Source of the DNA: Begonia masoniana
Taxonomy: Eukaryota; Streptophyta; Magnoliopsida; Cucurbitales; Begoniaceae
Reading direction: 5' to 3'
Assembly (NCBI GenBank): GCA_022432975.1
Contig: CM039505.1
Span: 18,589,716-18,653,715 of the forward strand
Length of the DNA stretch: 64,000 nt
In this document: piece after piece, positions 48,204 to 60,400 of the stretch
How positions within the stretch are numbered: the stretch's first letter is position 1
Layout of the letters: the number at the start of each line of letters is the position of its first letter
Notes under the pieces: generated by a model
Told to the model about the DNA's origin: nothing
The model's input: the letters and a program-made list of their open reading frames with translations, nothing else
Database searches by the model: none
Translations under genes and position numbers: made by a program

Positions 48204-49345
48204 GATGACGTCAGCCGGAAGACGTTCTGACGTCATCGGAAGAGAAGATGACGTCAACCGGAAGACAAGTTATAAACTGGGCGGAAGACTTATGCTGACG
48301 TCATCGGAAGAGAAGATGACGTCAACCGGAAGACAAAGTTATAAACTGGGCGGAAGACTTATGCTGACGTCATCGGAAGAGAAGATGACGTCAACCGGAA
48401 GACAAAATTTATAACTGGGCGGAAGACTTATGCCGACGTCATCGGAAGAGAAGATGACGTCAACCGGAAGACAAAGTTATAAACTGGGCGGAAGACTTAT
48501 GCTGACGTCATCGAAGAGAAGATGACGTCAACCGGAAGACAAAGTTATAAACTGGGCGGAAGACTTATGCCGACGTCATCGGAAGACAAAGTTATAAACT
48601 GGGCGGAAGACTTATGCTGACGTCATCGGAAGAGAAGATGACGTCAACCGGAAGACAAAATTTATAACTGGGCGGAAGACTTATGCCGACGTCATCGGAA
48701 GAGAAGATGACGTCAACCGGAAGACAAAATTTATAACTGGGCGGAAGACTTATGCTGACGTCATCGAAGAGAAGATGACGTCAACCGGAAGACAAAGTTA
48801 TAAACTGGGCGGAAGACTTATGCCGACGTCATCGGAAGAGAAGATGACGTCAACCGGAAGACAAAGTTATAAACTGGGCGGAAGACTTATGCTGACGTCA
48901 TCGAAGAGAAGATGACGTCAACCGGAAGACAAAATTTATAACTGGGCGGAAGACTTATGCTGACGTCATCGAAGAGAAGATGACGTCAACCGGAAGACAA
49001 AATTTATAACTGGGCGGAAGACTTATGCCGACGTCATCGGAAGAGAAGATGACGTCAACCGGAAGACAAAATTTATAACTGGGCGGAAGACTTATGCTGA
49101 CGTCATCGAAGAGAAGATGACGTCAACCGGAAGACAAGTTATAAACTGGGCGGAAGACTTATGCCGACGTCATCGGAAGAGAAGATGACGTCAACCGGAA
49201 GAAAAAATTTATAACTGGGCGGAAGACTTATGCTGACGTCATCGGAAGAGAAGATGACGTCAACCGGAAGACAAAGTTATAAACTGGGCGGAAGACTTAT
49301 GCTGACGTCATCGGAAGAGAAGATGACGTCAACCGGAAGACAAAA
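48204..49345 (-). repeat. 69/44-bp tandem array, about 17 units (E right LTR)
   Basis: Same unit family as 35801-42361, with the same variants, but only about 1.1 kb long. The sixfold length difference between the LTRs of one composite shows rapid change. Confidence 0.95.
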
Positions 49346-50363
49346 ATTGTGAATAGTGACCGGAAGATGAAATTTGTGACAAACTTAGCAAATTTTAACA
49401 TAAAGACTTACAGGCAGGGAACATCAAAACAGGAGGCATAAGGGCTTCAGACCCTCAAACCCGATTCCGAAACAAAGTTTTGAAATCATACTCTACAAAT
49501 GACGGGAGTTCGAGCAGACAAACTGCATGGATAGCTCTAAAATTTGAGACTATCCATGCATGACCTAAAAATGGAGAACTCAAGCAGTTCCAGAATGTTT
49601 TCAAAACATTTAAAAGATATGGATACAATCTGTCAAATACAGAGGTTTAAAAATACACCAACAACAGGACTTATACATTTCAAAATTTCCCACAAAACTT
49701 TCAAAATAAAACACAAGACTACAACAGGGTTTTAAAACAGAACCTCAAACATCCAGAAAAGTTTACAAATATGAACTTTACTTTAAAGACATAAACTTCC
49801 ATACAGAATTTTGCCTGACTGCAGCAACCAACCCTGAGAGCTCGATCCGCCAACAGCAACCTACACCTCGGCCTGAGGCACCAAGTCCTCATCCACAGGA
49901 TCCGTACCTACAACAGGGAGTTCACCTATGAGCCTAAAGCTCAGTAAGAACATATCAGAATAAATGCAGTGATGCATATGCTATGCATGAACGTTTCAAA
50001 TACAGGAACATTACATTACATTACATTTCACTGGACAGGAAGGTATAAGTGGGAGGAGGAGCTGGCGCAACAGGATGTACATGCCACTTTCAGGACATAA
50101 CAGGAGTACTTGACAGGATGCCAGTCCTCATCCACACTTAACCGCACATTTCATTACAGATTTTATCTTACTTACTTCAAAACCAGTGTTGAAAACATTT
50201 GCATGATTTTACTGGAAAACGTGTATGCATGGATAAGTGCGATACTTAACATTCACAGATGGCAGAATGGGTACAACAGGGAAACAGAATATAACAGAGG
50301 CATGTTTAACTTAAAACATAACCTAGAACCTATCTACCCAAACCATACCTAGTACCTCCAAGT

Positions 50364-50404
50364 TGTAGGGCCATAAGGGCCAACATAAACGTATGACTTA
50401 CCTG
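50364..50404 (-). promoter_or_regulatory. LTR splice-donor/GGCC block (E, 5' LTR)
   Basis: CAGGTAAGT at 50396-50404, then GGCCCTTATGGCCCTACA. It lies about 2.7 kb upstream of the gag start, with the array between. Confidence 0.6.
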
Positions 50405-51054
50405 TTTGCTGTCGTGTCAGATGCTCGAATGCCCCTGAAATGCTCGGATCTGTAGCATGCATGAAGATGTATTAAACAGCTGCATATGTTAACTAATAAG
50501 TTTGCAGGATATGCAGCAACTCATCTCGGACATTTAGAAAACAGTGGGTGTGTTTCCATACAAAAACCGAGAGTTTTCTCCTAAATACCTTAACCTAAAA
50601 CTTCAGCAAAACGCATACTTTTTGCTTGTCCAAATGTGTTAGCATTAGAAGATGTTTACCTTAGGCAGAAAACAAGGAAAACTCTAGAAGATCAAAGGTG
50701 TTTGGGTGAACTTTTGTCGCCTGGCAGAGAGAAAACAGAGGAGAAGTGAAGGTTTTTACGTAGAGTGAGGAGGAGAGGAGAAGAAGGTTGTCTTCTTCAA
50801 CAAGTTGCCACATGGCAACCAACCAATGGCCTACTCCCAACCACCTTAATTGAGTGCCAACTTTGCCCTTTCATTGGTTTACAACCAAATTGGTTCATTT
50901 TAATCACACTTAGTTTGGTTTTTGTTCCACAATTTAAATTCTACAAACACCGTCGTTTTGGTTTCTGACAAAAATACTCCTTGCATTAATACCTATTTAA
51001 TCCCACATAAATTATCGGGGAAAACATTTACATGGCAAAATGCCGGGTGTTACA

Positions 51055-52152
51055 ACCTATGAGTCTAAGCTCAGTAAGAACATATAAAACAATGCAGTGA
51101 GGAACATTACATTACATTACATTTCACTGGACAGGAAGGTATAAGTGGGAGGAGGAGCTGGCGCAACAGGATGTACATGCCACTTTCAGGACATAACAGG
51201 AGTACTTGACAGGATGCCAGTCCTCATCCACACTTAACCGCACATTTCATTACAGATTTTATCTTACTTACTTCAAAACCAGTGTTGAAAACATTTGCAT
51301 GATTTTACTGGAAAACGTGTATGCATGGATAAGTGCGATACTTAACATTCACAGATGGCAGAATGGGTACAACAGGGAAACAGAATATAACAGAGGCATG
51401 TTTAACTTAAAACATAACCTAGAACCTATCTACCCAAACCATACCTAGTACCTCCAAGTTGTAGGGCCATAAGGGCCAACATAAACGTATGAACTTACCT
51501 GTTTGCTGTCGTGTCAGATGCTCGAATGCCCCTGAAATGCTCGGATCTGTAGCATGCATGAAGATGTATTAAACAGCTGCATATGTTAACTAATAAGTTT
51601 GCAGGATATGCAGCAAACTCATCTCGGACATTTAGAAAACAGTGGGTGTGTTTCCATACAAAAACCGAGAGTTTTCTCCTAAATACCTTAACCTAAAACT
51701 TCAGCAAAACGCATACTTTTTGCTTGTCCAAATGTGTTAGCATTAGAAGATGTTTACCTTAGGCAGAAAACAAGGAAAACTCTAGAAGATCAAAGGTGTT
51801 TGGGTGAACTTTTGTCGCCTGGCAGAGAGGAAACAGAGGAGAAGTGAAGGTTTTTACGTAGAGTGAGGAGGAGAGGAGAAGAAGGTTGTCTTCTTCAACA
51901 AGTTGCCACATGGCAACCAACCAATGGCCTACTCCCAACCACCTTAATTGAGTGCCAACTTTGCCCTTTCATTGGTTTACAACCAAATTGGTTCATTTTA
52001 ATCACACTTAGTTTGGTTTTTGTTCCACAATTTAAATTCTACAAACACCGTCGTTTTGGTTTCTGACAAAAATACTCCTTGCATTAATACCTATTTAATC
52101 CCACATAAATTATCGGGGAAAACATTTACATGGCAAAATGCCGGGTGTTACA
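51055..52152 (-). repeat. Extra LTR end, hybrid copy 2
   Basis: The first roughly 45 bases (ACCTATGAGTCTAAGCTCAG) follow the old copy at 52153, then it becomes almost identical to 50010-51054, ending TGTTACA at 52146-52152. This is the product expected of unequal exchange between E's LTR and the old LTR. Carries its own donor block at 51460-51501. Confidence 0.82.
51460..51501 (-). promoter_or_regulatory. LTR splice-donor/GGCC block (hybrid copy)
   Basis: CAGGTAAGT at 51493-51501 with the GGCC box; duplicated along with the LTR end. Confidence 0.5.
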
Positions 52153-53235
52153 ACCTATGAGTCTAAAACTCAGTAAGAACATATAAAACAATGCAGTGAT
52201 GCATATGCTATGCATGAACTTTCAGAAATACAGTGACAGTACAGAACATTACGTTTCAGTGGCAGAGGGGTATAAGTGGGGCTTATAGGGGAACTGGCAA
52301 GTGCACAACAGGCACAACAGAGATACAGAACAGAACAGAAACAGATCTGGGGGCCAGTCCCTGTCCCACACTTAACCGGTACATTTCAGTCAGATTTTAT
52401 CTTGCTTAACTTCAAAACCGTGTACAGAAAACAGTTTTTGCATGAACTTTCAGAAAATCGTGTATGCATGGACATTTACAGTGCTTACAATTAATACAGC
52501 AGAGAACAAGAAGATAAAACAACAGGAACCTGAACAGAAACCACAGAACTTAACTCTAACCCTTCTACCCGAAACCAGCCAACAGAATGTAAAACCTAGT
52601 ACCTCCGAGATGTAGGGCCTTAAGGGCCAACCTATGGATATGAACTTACCTGTTTGCTGCGGGGTTGATGTTCTTGATCGTCTCGATTTCAGTAGTTTGT
52701 GACTTAAAACGTGATTATACGGTCAATAACCCTAAACCTCTCAAAAATCAGTAAATAGTGTAGTTAAACTAGTTAACTACCAACGGATATTACCTTCACT
52801 GAAGAAAATAGAAGAATGCAGGAGAAACAAAGTGTGGAACTTGTATCAGTCGCCTGGAAGAGATGAATAGAGAGAGAAAAAAGAGGAAGCAAAGAAGTGA
52901 AATGAAAATTTTACGTAGGAGGAAGAACTTAACTTCCCCAACAAGTTACCAAGTGTCAACTATCCATTGGCTATCTCCCACCAACCTTAATTTCTCTCCA
53001 ATTTACCCTTCCATGCCTTTTAAACTTAGTGTTTTGTTTTGGTTGAATATAGTTTGGTTTTCCAATCGCTACTTAATTTAATTAATATTTTTTTTTTAAT
53101 CCGCTTTCTCTAAAAACCCACTTTTCTGTAATGTATCATAAAACTTCAAATAAAATACACATTTTATTAATGGCCCATAAATTCCATTCCAACAGTTTAA
53201 GGAATAATTACGTGGCAAAAATACCGGGTGTTACA
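52153..53235 (-). repeat. Old LTR end, diverged copy 3
   Basis: Homologous to the two preceding copies but clearly diverged, ending TGTTACA (53229-53235) before the target word TAATT. It pairs with the head at 35348 as the original insertion. Confidence 0.8.
52611..52652 (-). promoter_or_regulatory. LTR splice-donor/GGCC block (old LTR)
   Basis: CAGGTAAGT at 52644-52652, then GGCCCTTAAGGCCCTACA. It is unchanged although the surrounding LTR has diverged. Confidence 0.6.
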
Positions 53236-53667
53236 TAATTTATTCAAAGTTTTAACTTAAATAAAAACATGAAATATCTTCACAAATCTAAAACATACGA
53301 ATTTAAAATTCTTCATTTGACCTAAGAATATTTTATTCTTCTGTATGCTCATTTGCCTCTGGGAGATTCTCGAGCAACGTCAGTTCTTCCTCTATTTTTA
53401 GACAATTTCTATACTAGATATATTTGATGGTTGTTTCCCAAAAATTCGAGTTCAGCTTGGATTGCAGAGCTGGAAAATCTAATCCCTAATCAGATTTTCA
53501 GAAATGCCCTCTAATGGTTTAGTGTTTTAGGACTATTTTTAGGCTAGACTCACATAGAATCGAAATCTTAGAGATTTTGAAATCAAATCTTAAATTAGAT
53601 TTTTTATTTTGGATTGATTTGAGGATTTCAAATTTGATTTTAGAATTTTGAAATTCTAACTCTTACA
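53236..53667 (-). repeat. Element X right (5') LTR, second part
   Basis: Continues 35347. Its last 95 bases match 11378-11473. Ends CTCTTACA at 53667. Confidence 0.75.
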
Positions 53668-54254
53668 TTCATGCATTCACATGTCATATAGATACTTCAT
53701 GTTTAGGTTTATATTATATTTCTCACATGTCATGCATTTAAAATTATATCAAATTGCATGTTAATTTGATAAGGAGCTTATAAAATGAATTAGTTTTAAT
53801 TTGATTAAAACTAATATTAATTCGTTTTAATGAATGATGTGAGAATGTAAAATAAAGTAATTTTTATGTTATTAAAAATGTACTTTATTTTTAGAAAAAT
53901 CAAATAATTTGATTATTTGACATATTAATTTTATAAAGTAATGATAAATTAATATGATTAATTTATCGTTATAAGAGAATATTTGACATTCCATAATCAC
54001 TAATTCAAAATAATGAGTGGGAACGAGAAATTAGGCGTAACATCATATGGTCGACAACGTTGGCACAACATCGTGAGATCTAAGTAGGACTCCGAGATGA
54101 CTTTGATTATCATCCTTCCTATAGAGAGTGTTCACTTCGGTCAATAACAAGGTTGGTCTCCTAGAGATAGGATATGTGAAATGTATTTTATAGTTGTTCG
54201 TCCCTAAGGCGGGGACTATAAATTAAGTTTCATAAAACCAAAACAGTGGGTTGC
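53668..54254 (+). other. Host sequence of X and F, probably part of an old copia element
   Basis: No coding frame. AT-rich, then GC-richer from about 54020. Continuous with 62504-62860 once F is removed; the copia gag start at 62787 suggests that this is LTR or leader of that element. No clear LTR ends were found. Confidence 0.4.
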
Positions 54255-55596
54255 TGTAACGACTCGAAACTAAGGATATATATTTTTTTTTAAAGAAAAC
54301 TCGTGGACATTCAACTCAGTCATTTAAATCTTAGAACAACTACTTGTAAACTTTTTCTTTAAAAACTCGTGGAAAGGTAAAGGAACAACAAACTAAGACC
54401 TTAAATTCTCTGAACTCGACTCTTTCATAAATCTGACAGCGCACTCATCCACAGAGTCGAACGACATAACTCGGGCAACAATCTTATCTACAAGGTCGGG
54501 TGGCTTTATCATCCACGGACTACTTAGACGTCATCGTTTACAGACAGCACAGTCGTTATATTTCGCAGACTATCGTCCACGGAATACTCAGACTTTATCG
54601 TCCACTTACTACTTAGTTGTTATCGTCAACAGACTATGTAACGCCCCCGAACCCACCCTGGCTCGGTACGCCACTTTGCTAACCAATCTCACGCTAAAAC
54701 CTCATTAAAAAAATAAAATTAACACCGCAGGATTTAAACTAAATCTCCTAAAACTCTTTTAGGTCATACCTAGTTGCCTAGACTCCTTTAATCCTAACCT
54801 TTAAGCACCACGGTGTCCTTCCCGAAAATTTCGGCAAAATAACTCCTGAAAATGGCGCCTCCAAAATGCTAGATACCTGCATACAATCCAATCCCAAACA
54901 ATCCAGAATAATCTTACTTCACTAACCAGCTATCCACTCAACAATCCCACATATAAAAACCTCCAAATACAGGGCGACACATCACCCTTAACTTAACTAT
55001 ATACAACAAATACAATTAGTTACGCTTTCCCATCATTTCTACAAACAGACATCTAAAATAAACTATCAAATATAAGCCCCACATCTCCCGAAGACCATGG
55101 TGGAGTCGCCCCGACAACTGCCCGCACCGGCATGCCCCGTGCATCTCCGACTGCTCCCAAGTCTTGGCTGACTCACATAGCTCACCTGTACCCGCGTCGT
55201 TACCTACACCACAGAACACACACACACATAAGCTTACGCGTAGCAAGTAGGGATTAACAAATACGACTAGATAAAGTGCAAGCTACACACAACGCTGAAC
55301 AAGACAACCAAACAACACAACGACACGAAACAAAACACAGATTTGCCCGCATCAACGATGCCTTATTCTTTAATACAGTACGACAACGCAACATAACACC
55401 ACAACACCACTATGCAACTCAACAACCCGACTCAACACAACACGACAACACGGTCAGACAATACTAGTTGCCCACACCCAAAAGGATGCCTTACTCTTTA
55501 ACTCAGCACGACACAAGATGCAACTTCTACACTCACTGCTACTTTCAATTACATTCTCCATTTATTAATCTTTTACCCGTGCATCTTTCATAGAGA

Positions 55597-56050
55597 CCCT
55601 CCCGAGGTGCTCCACGAGCACTACTCCTCGGTGAAGCAACTCTATAAAATATCACGGCTCACAGTGCATCTCTCATAGAAATCCTTCCGAGGTGCTCCAC
55701 GAGCACTACTCCCCGGCAAGGCAAGTCGAGACCCTCTCGAGGTGCTCCACGAGCACTACTCCCCGATGAGGCAGTAAATCCTTCCGAGGTGCTCCACGAG
55801 CACTACTCCCCGGCGAGGCATGTCGAGACCCTCTCGAGGTGCTCCACGAGCACTACTCCCCGAGGAGGCAGTAAATCCTTCCGAGGTGCTCCACGAGCAC
55901 TACTCCTCGGCAAGGTATGTAGAGACCCTCTCGAGGTGCTCCACGAGCACTACTCCCCGATGAGGCAGCTCTACTCGACATTACTGTTCAGTGCAATGCA
56001 CCCCTTGTAGAGACCCTACCAAGGTGCTCCACGAGCACTACTCCCCGGCA
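55597..56050 (-). repeat. Hairpin repeat GTGCTC-CAC-GAGCAC, eight copies (LTR G)
   Basis: Eight copies of AGGTGCTCCACGAGCACTAC, spaced about 45-50 bases in the regular part, alternating between two flank types (GAGACCCTCTCG and AAATCCTTCCG). GTGCTC and GAGCAC pair around CAC. Confidence 0.9.
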
Positions 56051-56106
56051 AGCAACTCTACTCGGAATAACTATGCATTTCTCACTATCTCTTTACCTTT
56101 AATACT

Positions 56107-56765
56107 CACTCATCAAACCCGTGCTCACAACTCATGCTCATTCATCATCAAACCCGTGCTCACACTCATGCTCACATCATACAGCTCACTCATCATCAAA
56201 CCCGTGCTCACAACTCATGCTCACTCATCATCAAACCCGTGCTCACAACTCATGCTCACTCATCATCAAACCCGTGCTCACAACTCATGCTCACTCATCA
56301 TCAAACCCGTGCTCACAACTCATGCTCACTCATCATCAAACCCGTGCTCACAACTCATGCTCACTCATCATCAAACCCGTGCTCACAACTCATGCTCACT
56401 CATCATCAAACCCGTGCTCACAACTCATGCTCACTCATCATCAAACCCGTGCTCACAACTCATGCTCACTCATCATCAAACCCGTGCTCACAACTCATGC
56501 TCACTCATCATCAAACCCGTGCTCACAACTCATGCTCACTCATCATCAAACCCGTGCTCACAACTCATGCTCACTCATCCTCAAACCGGTGCTCACAACT
56601 CATGCTCACTCATCATCAAACCCGTGCTCACAACTCATGCTCACTCATCATCAAACCCGTGCTCACAACTCATGCTCACTCATCTCACTCAATCCTCAAA
56701 CCCGTGCTCACAACTCATGCTCACTCCTCATCAAACCCGTGCTCACAACTCATGCTCACTCAATG
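56107..56765 (-). repeat. 35-bp tandem array, about 18 units (LTR G)
   Basis: Unit with CATCATCAAACCCGTGCTCA then CAACTCATGCTCACT. Nearly all units are identical, with a few variants near 56580 and 56690. Confidence 0.95.
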
Positions 56766-56916
56766 CACAACATAAAATAACCACAACAACCAAACAATCA
56801 CCAAACAACAACGAACAAACAATACCAAACAACAGCAACCACAATAAGCAATTCATTCTCACACAACTCAATATAAACAACACAACTATCAAACAATAAA
56901 TCCTACCGTTCCGTGG

Positions 56917-56956
56917 TGTAGGCCCTAAGGCAAAACAAACGTCCTCTACTTACCTG
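56917..56956 (-). promoter_or_regulatory. LTR splice-donor/GGCC block (solo LTR G)
   Basis: CAGGTAAGT at 56948-56956 on the minus strand, then GCCTTAGGGCCTACA. Confidence 0.55.
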
Positions 56957-58526
56957 ATTGCTCGGCTCCCAATTTCTCACTTCTATTGATCAATTCCTTC
57001 GTTCGACGACCTAAAATACCGAAACTTAGCTTAATAAGTTACCAATATAAAATCTAAGGAAATTTTCCAACTAAAACTAACAACACTTAAAATACATTTC
57101 ACTCTTAAAACCCAAAACCCAATTTTTACCCAAATTTGACCGTCGAACTTCAAACGGTCATATCTCCCTCATTTTTCAACAGATTTCAACGCGCCGCCCC
57201 AATTCGGAAACCTCTACACGTCTACTGTCCAATGAAACACTCAAATTCAACAACCAAACCATTTGACCAATTCAAAAACCACAAAAACAGATTTGGTTTC
57301 TTAACATTCAAAACCCGGTTTTTCACAAACTCACCCTATTTCTCTAATCTAACCTTATCAACAACCTAATTAAGCTATCCTAAGCTTAAACCATCAAACA
57401 TTAAAGAGAAAACCAGCAAGGAACTCAAAATTCGGAGTGCTCCCTTTAGGGTTTCCAAATCATACTCAAACTCTCACAAAATCCACTAAAAACACTCTTA
57501 ATCTTCACCAATTTGCAAATAATCAAAAACCCATGTAAAACTTACCTTAAACCAAGCAAAAACTTGAAGGAATGGAGGTTGAAGGAAGCTCTAATGGTGG
57601 CTGTGGATTTCGTTGGAGAAAAGGAGGAAGACAAGGGTTTTTATCACTTTTCTCCACCTTTTAATAAACCACTTTTTCTTCTTTGTCTTTATTCATTTAA
57701 TTCCCCTTTAAATTACCCTTTTATCCTCACTTTCCCCCACCACTTAGCAGCCAATCGTGAACCACACAAACCACCCCACTTTTCATCCCTTAAATTGGTT
57801 TGTACTTAATTCCCATTGGTTAGTAAAATGGTTTGACTTTTCAAACATCTATTGTTTGAATTGTCAAACCTCCTTCTCCCACAATTTCTTTCACTACTTA
57901 CTTCTAATCTCTCTTCATGTAACGACAAACTATCCTAATTTAGGGCATATATGAGTTACCGGAAATTCCTGGGTGTTACAGACTACTTAGTCGTTATCAT
58001 CCACAGACGCTATCACTTCAAACGACATCGTTCTAGTCGACATTACAATGGATGATAACTTTGGCTGATACTTCGTGTAACACCCGGCATTTTCGATCGG
58101 AAAATTATCCCTCGAATTGTCGAACAAGGTTAGATTTATATTAATATAACGTATGAGTTGGTGAAATTGTTGGAATGTTTAGTGGAAAACTAAACTAAGG
58201 TGTAATCAAAACATTCATTTAGTTAGAAATGATGTTTTAGTTAAAAACCAATGGAAGGGCAAATTAGGAAGAAATTAAGGTTGGTGGGAGATAACCAATG
58301 GATGATTGCCAAGTGGCAATAACTTGCTGAGGAACCTACCTATTCTCCTTCCTCCTACGTAAACATTCATATGCATTTTTCCTTCTCTGTATTTCTCTCA
58401 AGATTCTCTCTTCTAGTTGACGAAACAAATATCGAAGTTACTTCGATCTTCTCATATCTCCTTCCTACTCCTCCGCTAAGGTTTGAACATTTCCGAGGCT
58501 TTCCGGCTAACTGCATCGGGGCAAAA

Positions 58527-58569
58527 CAGGTAAGTTCATACGTAAAGGTTTGGCCCTTAAGGCCCTACA
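58527..58569 (+). promoter_or_regulatory. LTR splice-donor/GGCC block (solo LTR I)
   Basis: CAGGTAAGT at 58527-58535, then GGCCCTTAAGGCCCTACA. Being on the plus strand in an inverted LTR, it shows that the block keeps its orientation relative to the LTR. Confidence 0.6.
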
Positions 58570-59859
58570 ATACGGAGGTACTAGGTTTATGTTGTCGAGA
58601 TTTCTGTTGGGTAGTTAAACCATAGGTTATGTTTTAGGTTAAGTGTATTCTGCTTTATATTCTGCTTATTCTGCTTATTATTATGTTGCATGTCTATGAA
58701 TGTTCATGCATACACGTTTTCTCTAAAAGTCATGAAAAATGTTTTCTGTACACTGTTTGAAGTTAAGTAAGATAAAACCTGTAATGAAATGTATGGTTAA
58801 GTGTGGATGAGGACTGGCATCCTGTCATGTATTCCTGTTATGTCCTGTTGTGTCATGTACTCCTGTTATGTCCTGTTGTGGCATGTACTCCTGTTGCGCC
58901 AGCTCTTCTTCCCACTTATACCTTCCTGTCCAGTGTAATGTAATGTTCATGTATTTGAAAATGTTCATGTATAGAATATGCACACTGCATTCTAGTATGT
59001 TCTTACTGAGCTCTAGGCTCATAGATGAACTCCCTGTTGTAGGTACGGATCCCGTGGATGAGGACTTGGTGCCTCAGGCCGATGTGTAGGTTGCTGTTGG
59101 TGAATCGAGCTCATGGGGTGGTTTCTGCAGCAGACATATATCTGCTCTGAGGTTCAAGTTTTTGAAAGAGAAAATACTGCCTGTGAATTTTAATTAGATT
59201 CTGATGTTTTGGTTTTAGAAAAACTCTGTCGAAACTCTGTAATGTATTGAACCTTTCTTGATGTCTAAAACCTCTGTATTTGACAGTTGTATTTATGTCT
59301 TGAAATGTATTGAAATTATTCTGAAACTGCTGGGATTTCTTTTTTTAGTTTGTGCATGGATGGCTTCTAGTTTGGAATTATCCATGCAGTCCGTTTCTTT
59401 GAATCTGTCAATTGCAAAGTATGTTCCACAACCTTGTTTAGAATCGGGTATTGAAGGTCTATAACTTTCATGCCTTCTGTTTGTACTGTATTTGACGGTT
59501 AAATTGGGTTCTGAAGTATTCTGAATTCGTTTGGGATATTCCCTAAAAATCTGTGCATGGATTGTCTCTGGTTATGGAGTAATCCATGCAGTTGTTTTCC
59601 TGAATTTCTGTTAGGTTTTCTAGCTTCTGTCATGCTTCAAAACTGTGTTTGGAATCGGGTTTGAGGGTTTGAAGCCCTTATGCCTTCTGTATGTGGTTTT
59701 CTGTTCCTAGGACTTCCTGTTAAAAGTTGTTAAGTTTCACCTTAGAAACTATATCATCCGATCACGTCCACCGCTGCCCGCTGCCCGTTTTATAAGTCAC
59801 ATCCACCGGTATGTGTAAAATCCAAGTCCACCGCTGCCCGTTTCCTTCTGTTAAATTAT

Positions 59860-60400
59860 ATCTTCCGGCTGACGTCACCTAAGTCTTCCGCCCAGTTATT
59901 TACATCTTCCGGCTGACGTCACCTAAGTCTTCCGCCCAGTTATTTACATCTTCCGGCTGACGTCACCTAAGTCTTCCGCCCAGTTATTGACATCTTCCGG
60001 CTGACGTCACCTAAGTCTTCCGCCCCGTTATTTACATCTTCCGGCTGACGTCACCTAAGTCTTCCGCCCCGTTATTTACATCTTCCGGCTGACGTCACCT
60101 AAGTCTTCCGCCCCAGTTTTGCCTCAGTCATCCGCCCCAGTATATGCCTTAGTCATCCGCCCCAGTTTTTGCCTCAGTCATCCGCTCTAGTCAAAGTCAA
60201 TTCTGTCATCCGCCCCAGTTCTGCCTTAGTCATCCGCCCCAGTCAAAGTCAATTCTGTCATCCGCCCCAGTTATATGTCTTAGTCATCCGCCCAGTGTAT
60301 TTATATCTTCCGGCTGACGTCAGCATAAGTCTTCTGCCCAGTTTAAAACTACGCCTTCCGGCTGACGTCACCTCCTTTTCCGGCTGACGTCATTTAAGTC
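59860..60400 (+). repeat. 44-bp TGACGTCA array and degenerate GTCATCCGCCCCAG repeats (LTR I)
   Basis: About six 44-bp units (CTTCCGGCTGACGTCACC, then TAAGTCTTCCGCCCAGTTAT), then irregular GTCATCCGCCCCAGT repeats to about 60300, then three more TGACGTCA sites. The unit is the reverse complement of the 44-bp short form in E. Confidence 0.93.

Larger units (their letters stand above)
47844..51054 (-). repeat. Element E 5' LTR, 3211 bp
   Basis: TGTGACAGACC to TGTTACA (51048-51054). In sense order it holds the donor block 50364-50404, then unique sequence, then a 1.1-kb TGACGTCA array, then the end by the primer-binding site. The 67- and 80-residue frames here recur in each LTR copy and are not genes. 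Confidence 0.85.
35348..53235 (-). mobile_element. Composite Ty3 insertion with element E, target TAATT
   Basis: The outer limits TGTGACGACC (35348) and TGTTACA (53229-53235) are flanked by a perfect TAATT duplication (35343-35347, 53236-53240). But the head (35348 to the array) and the tail (52153-53235) are more diverged than the LTR parts next to E's coding region. The simplest reading is an old LTR into which a younger relative, E, inserted, followed by recombination within the shared tandem array on the left and within LTR ends on the right. Confidence 0.75.
11378..53667 (-). mobile_element. Element X: old non-coding LTR element holding A, B and E
   Basis: Its left LTR end (11378-11473) matches 53573-53667, and its right LTR begins TGTAATGCC at 35098 beside a degenerate primer-binding site. 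After removing the B and E insertions, about 2.7 kb of AT-rich interior and a right LTR of about 677 bp remain. I see no gag or pol motifs in that interior, so X looks like a non-autonomous or fully decayed Ty3-type element. It is the host of A (in its left LTR), B (interior) and the E composite (right LTR). Confidence 0.75.
54637..57980 (-). mobile_element. Solo LTR G, 3344 bp, target GACTA
   Basis: TGTAACGCCCCCG to TGTTACA, with perfect GACTA at 54632-54636 and 57981-57985. Holds two different tandem arrays and the donor block. The 213-302 residue frames at 55991-56899 are the 35-bp array read in all three frames (35 bp is not a multiple of three, so the frames interchange). Confidence 0.94.

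Noticed and set aside
42904..52066. Identical 67-residue frame at 42904, 50765 and 51863 and 80-residue frame at 50110 and 51206
   Set aside because: Repeated only because LTR ends are duplicated; no coding signal or known domain.
55991..56899. 302-, 219- and 213-residue proteins
   Set aside because: Three frames of the same 35-bp array are all open; typical of a stop-free repeat, not a gene.
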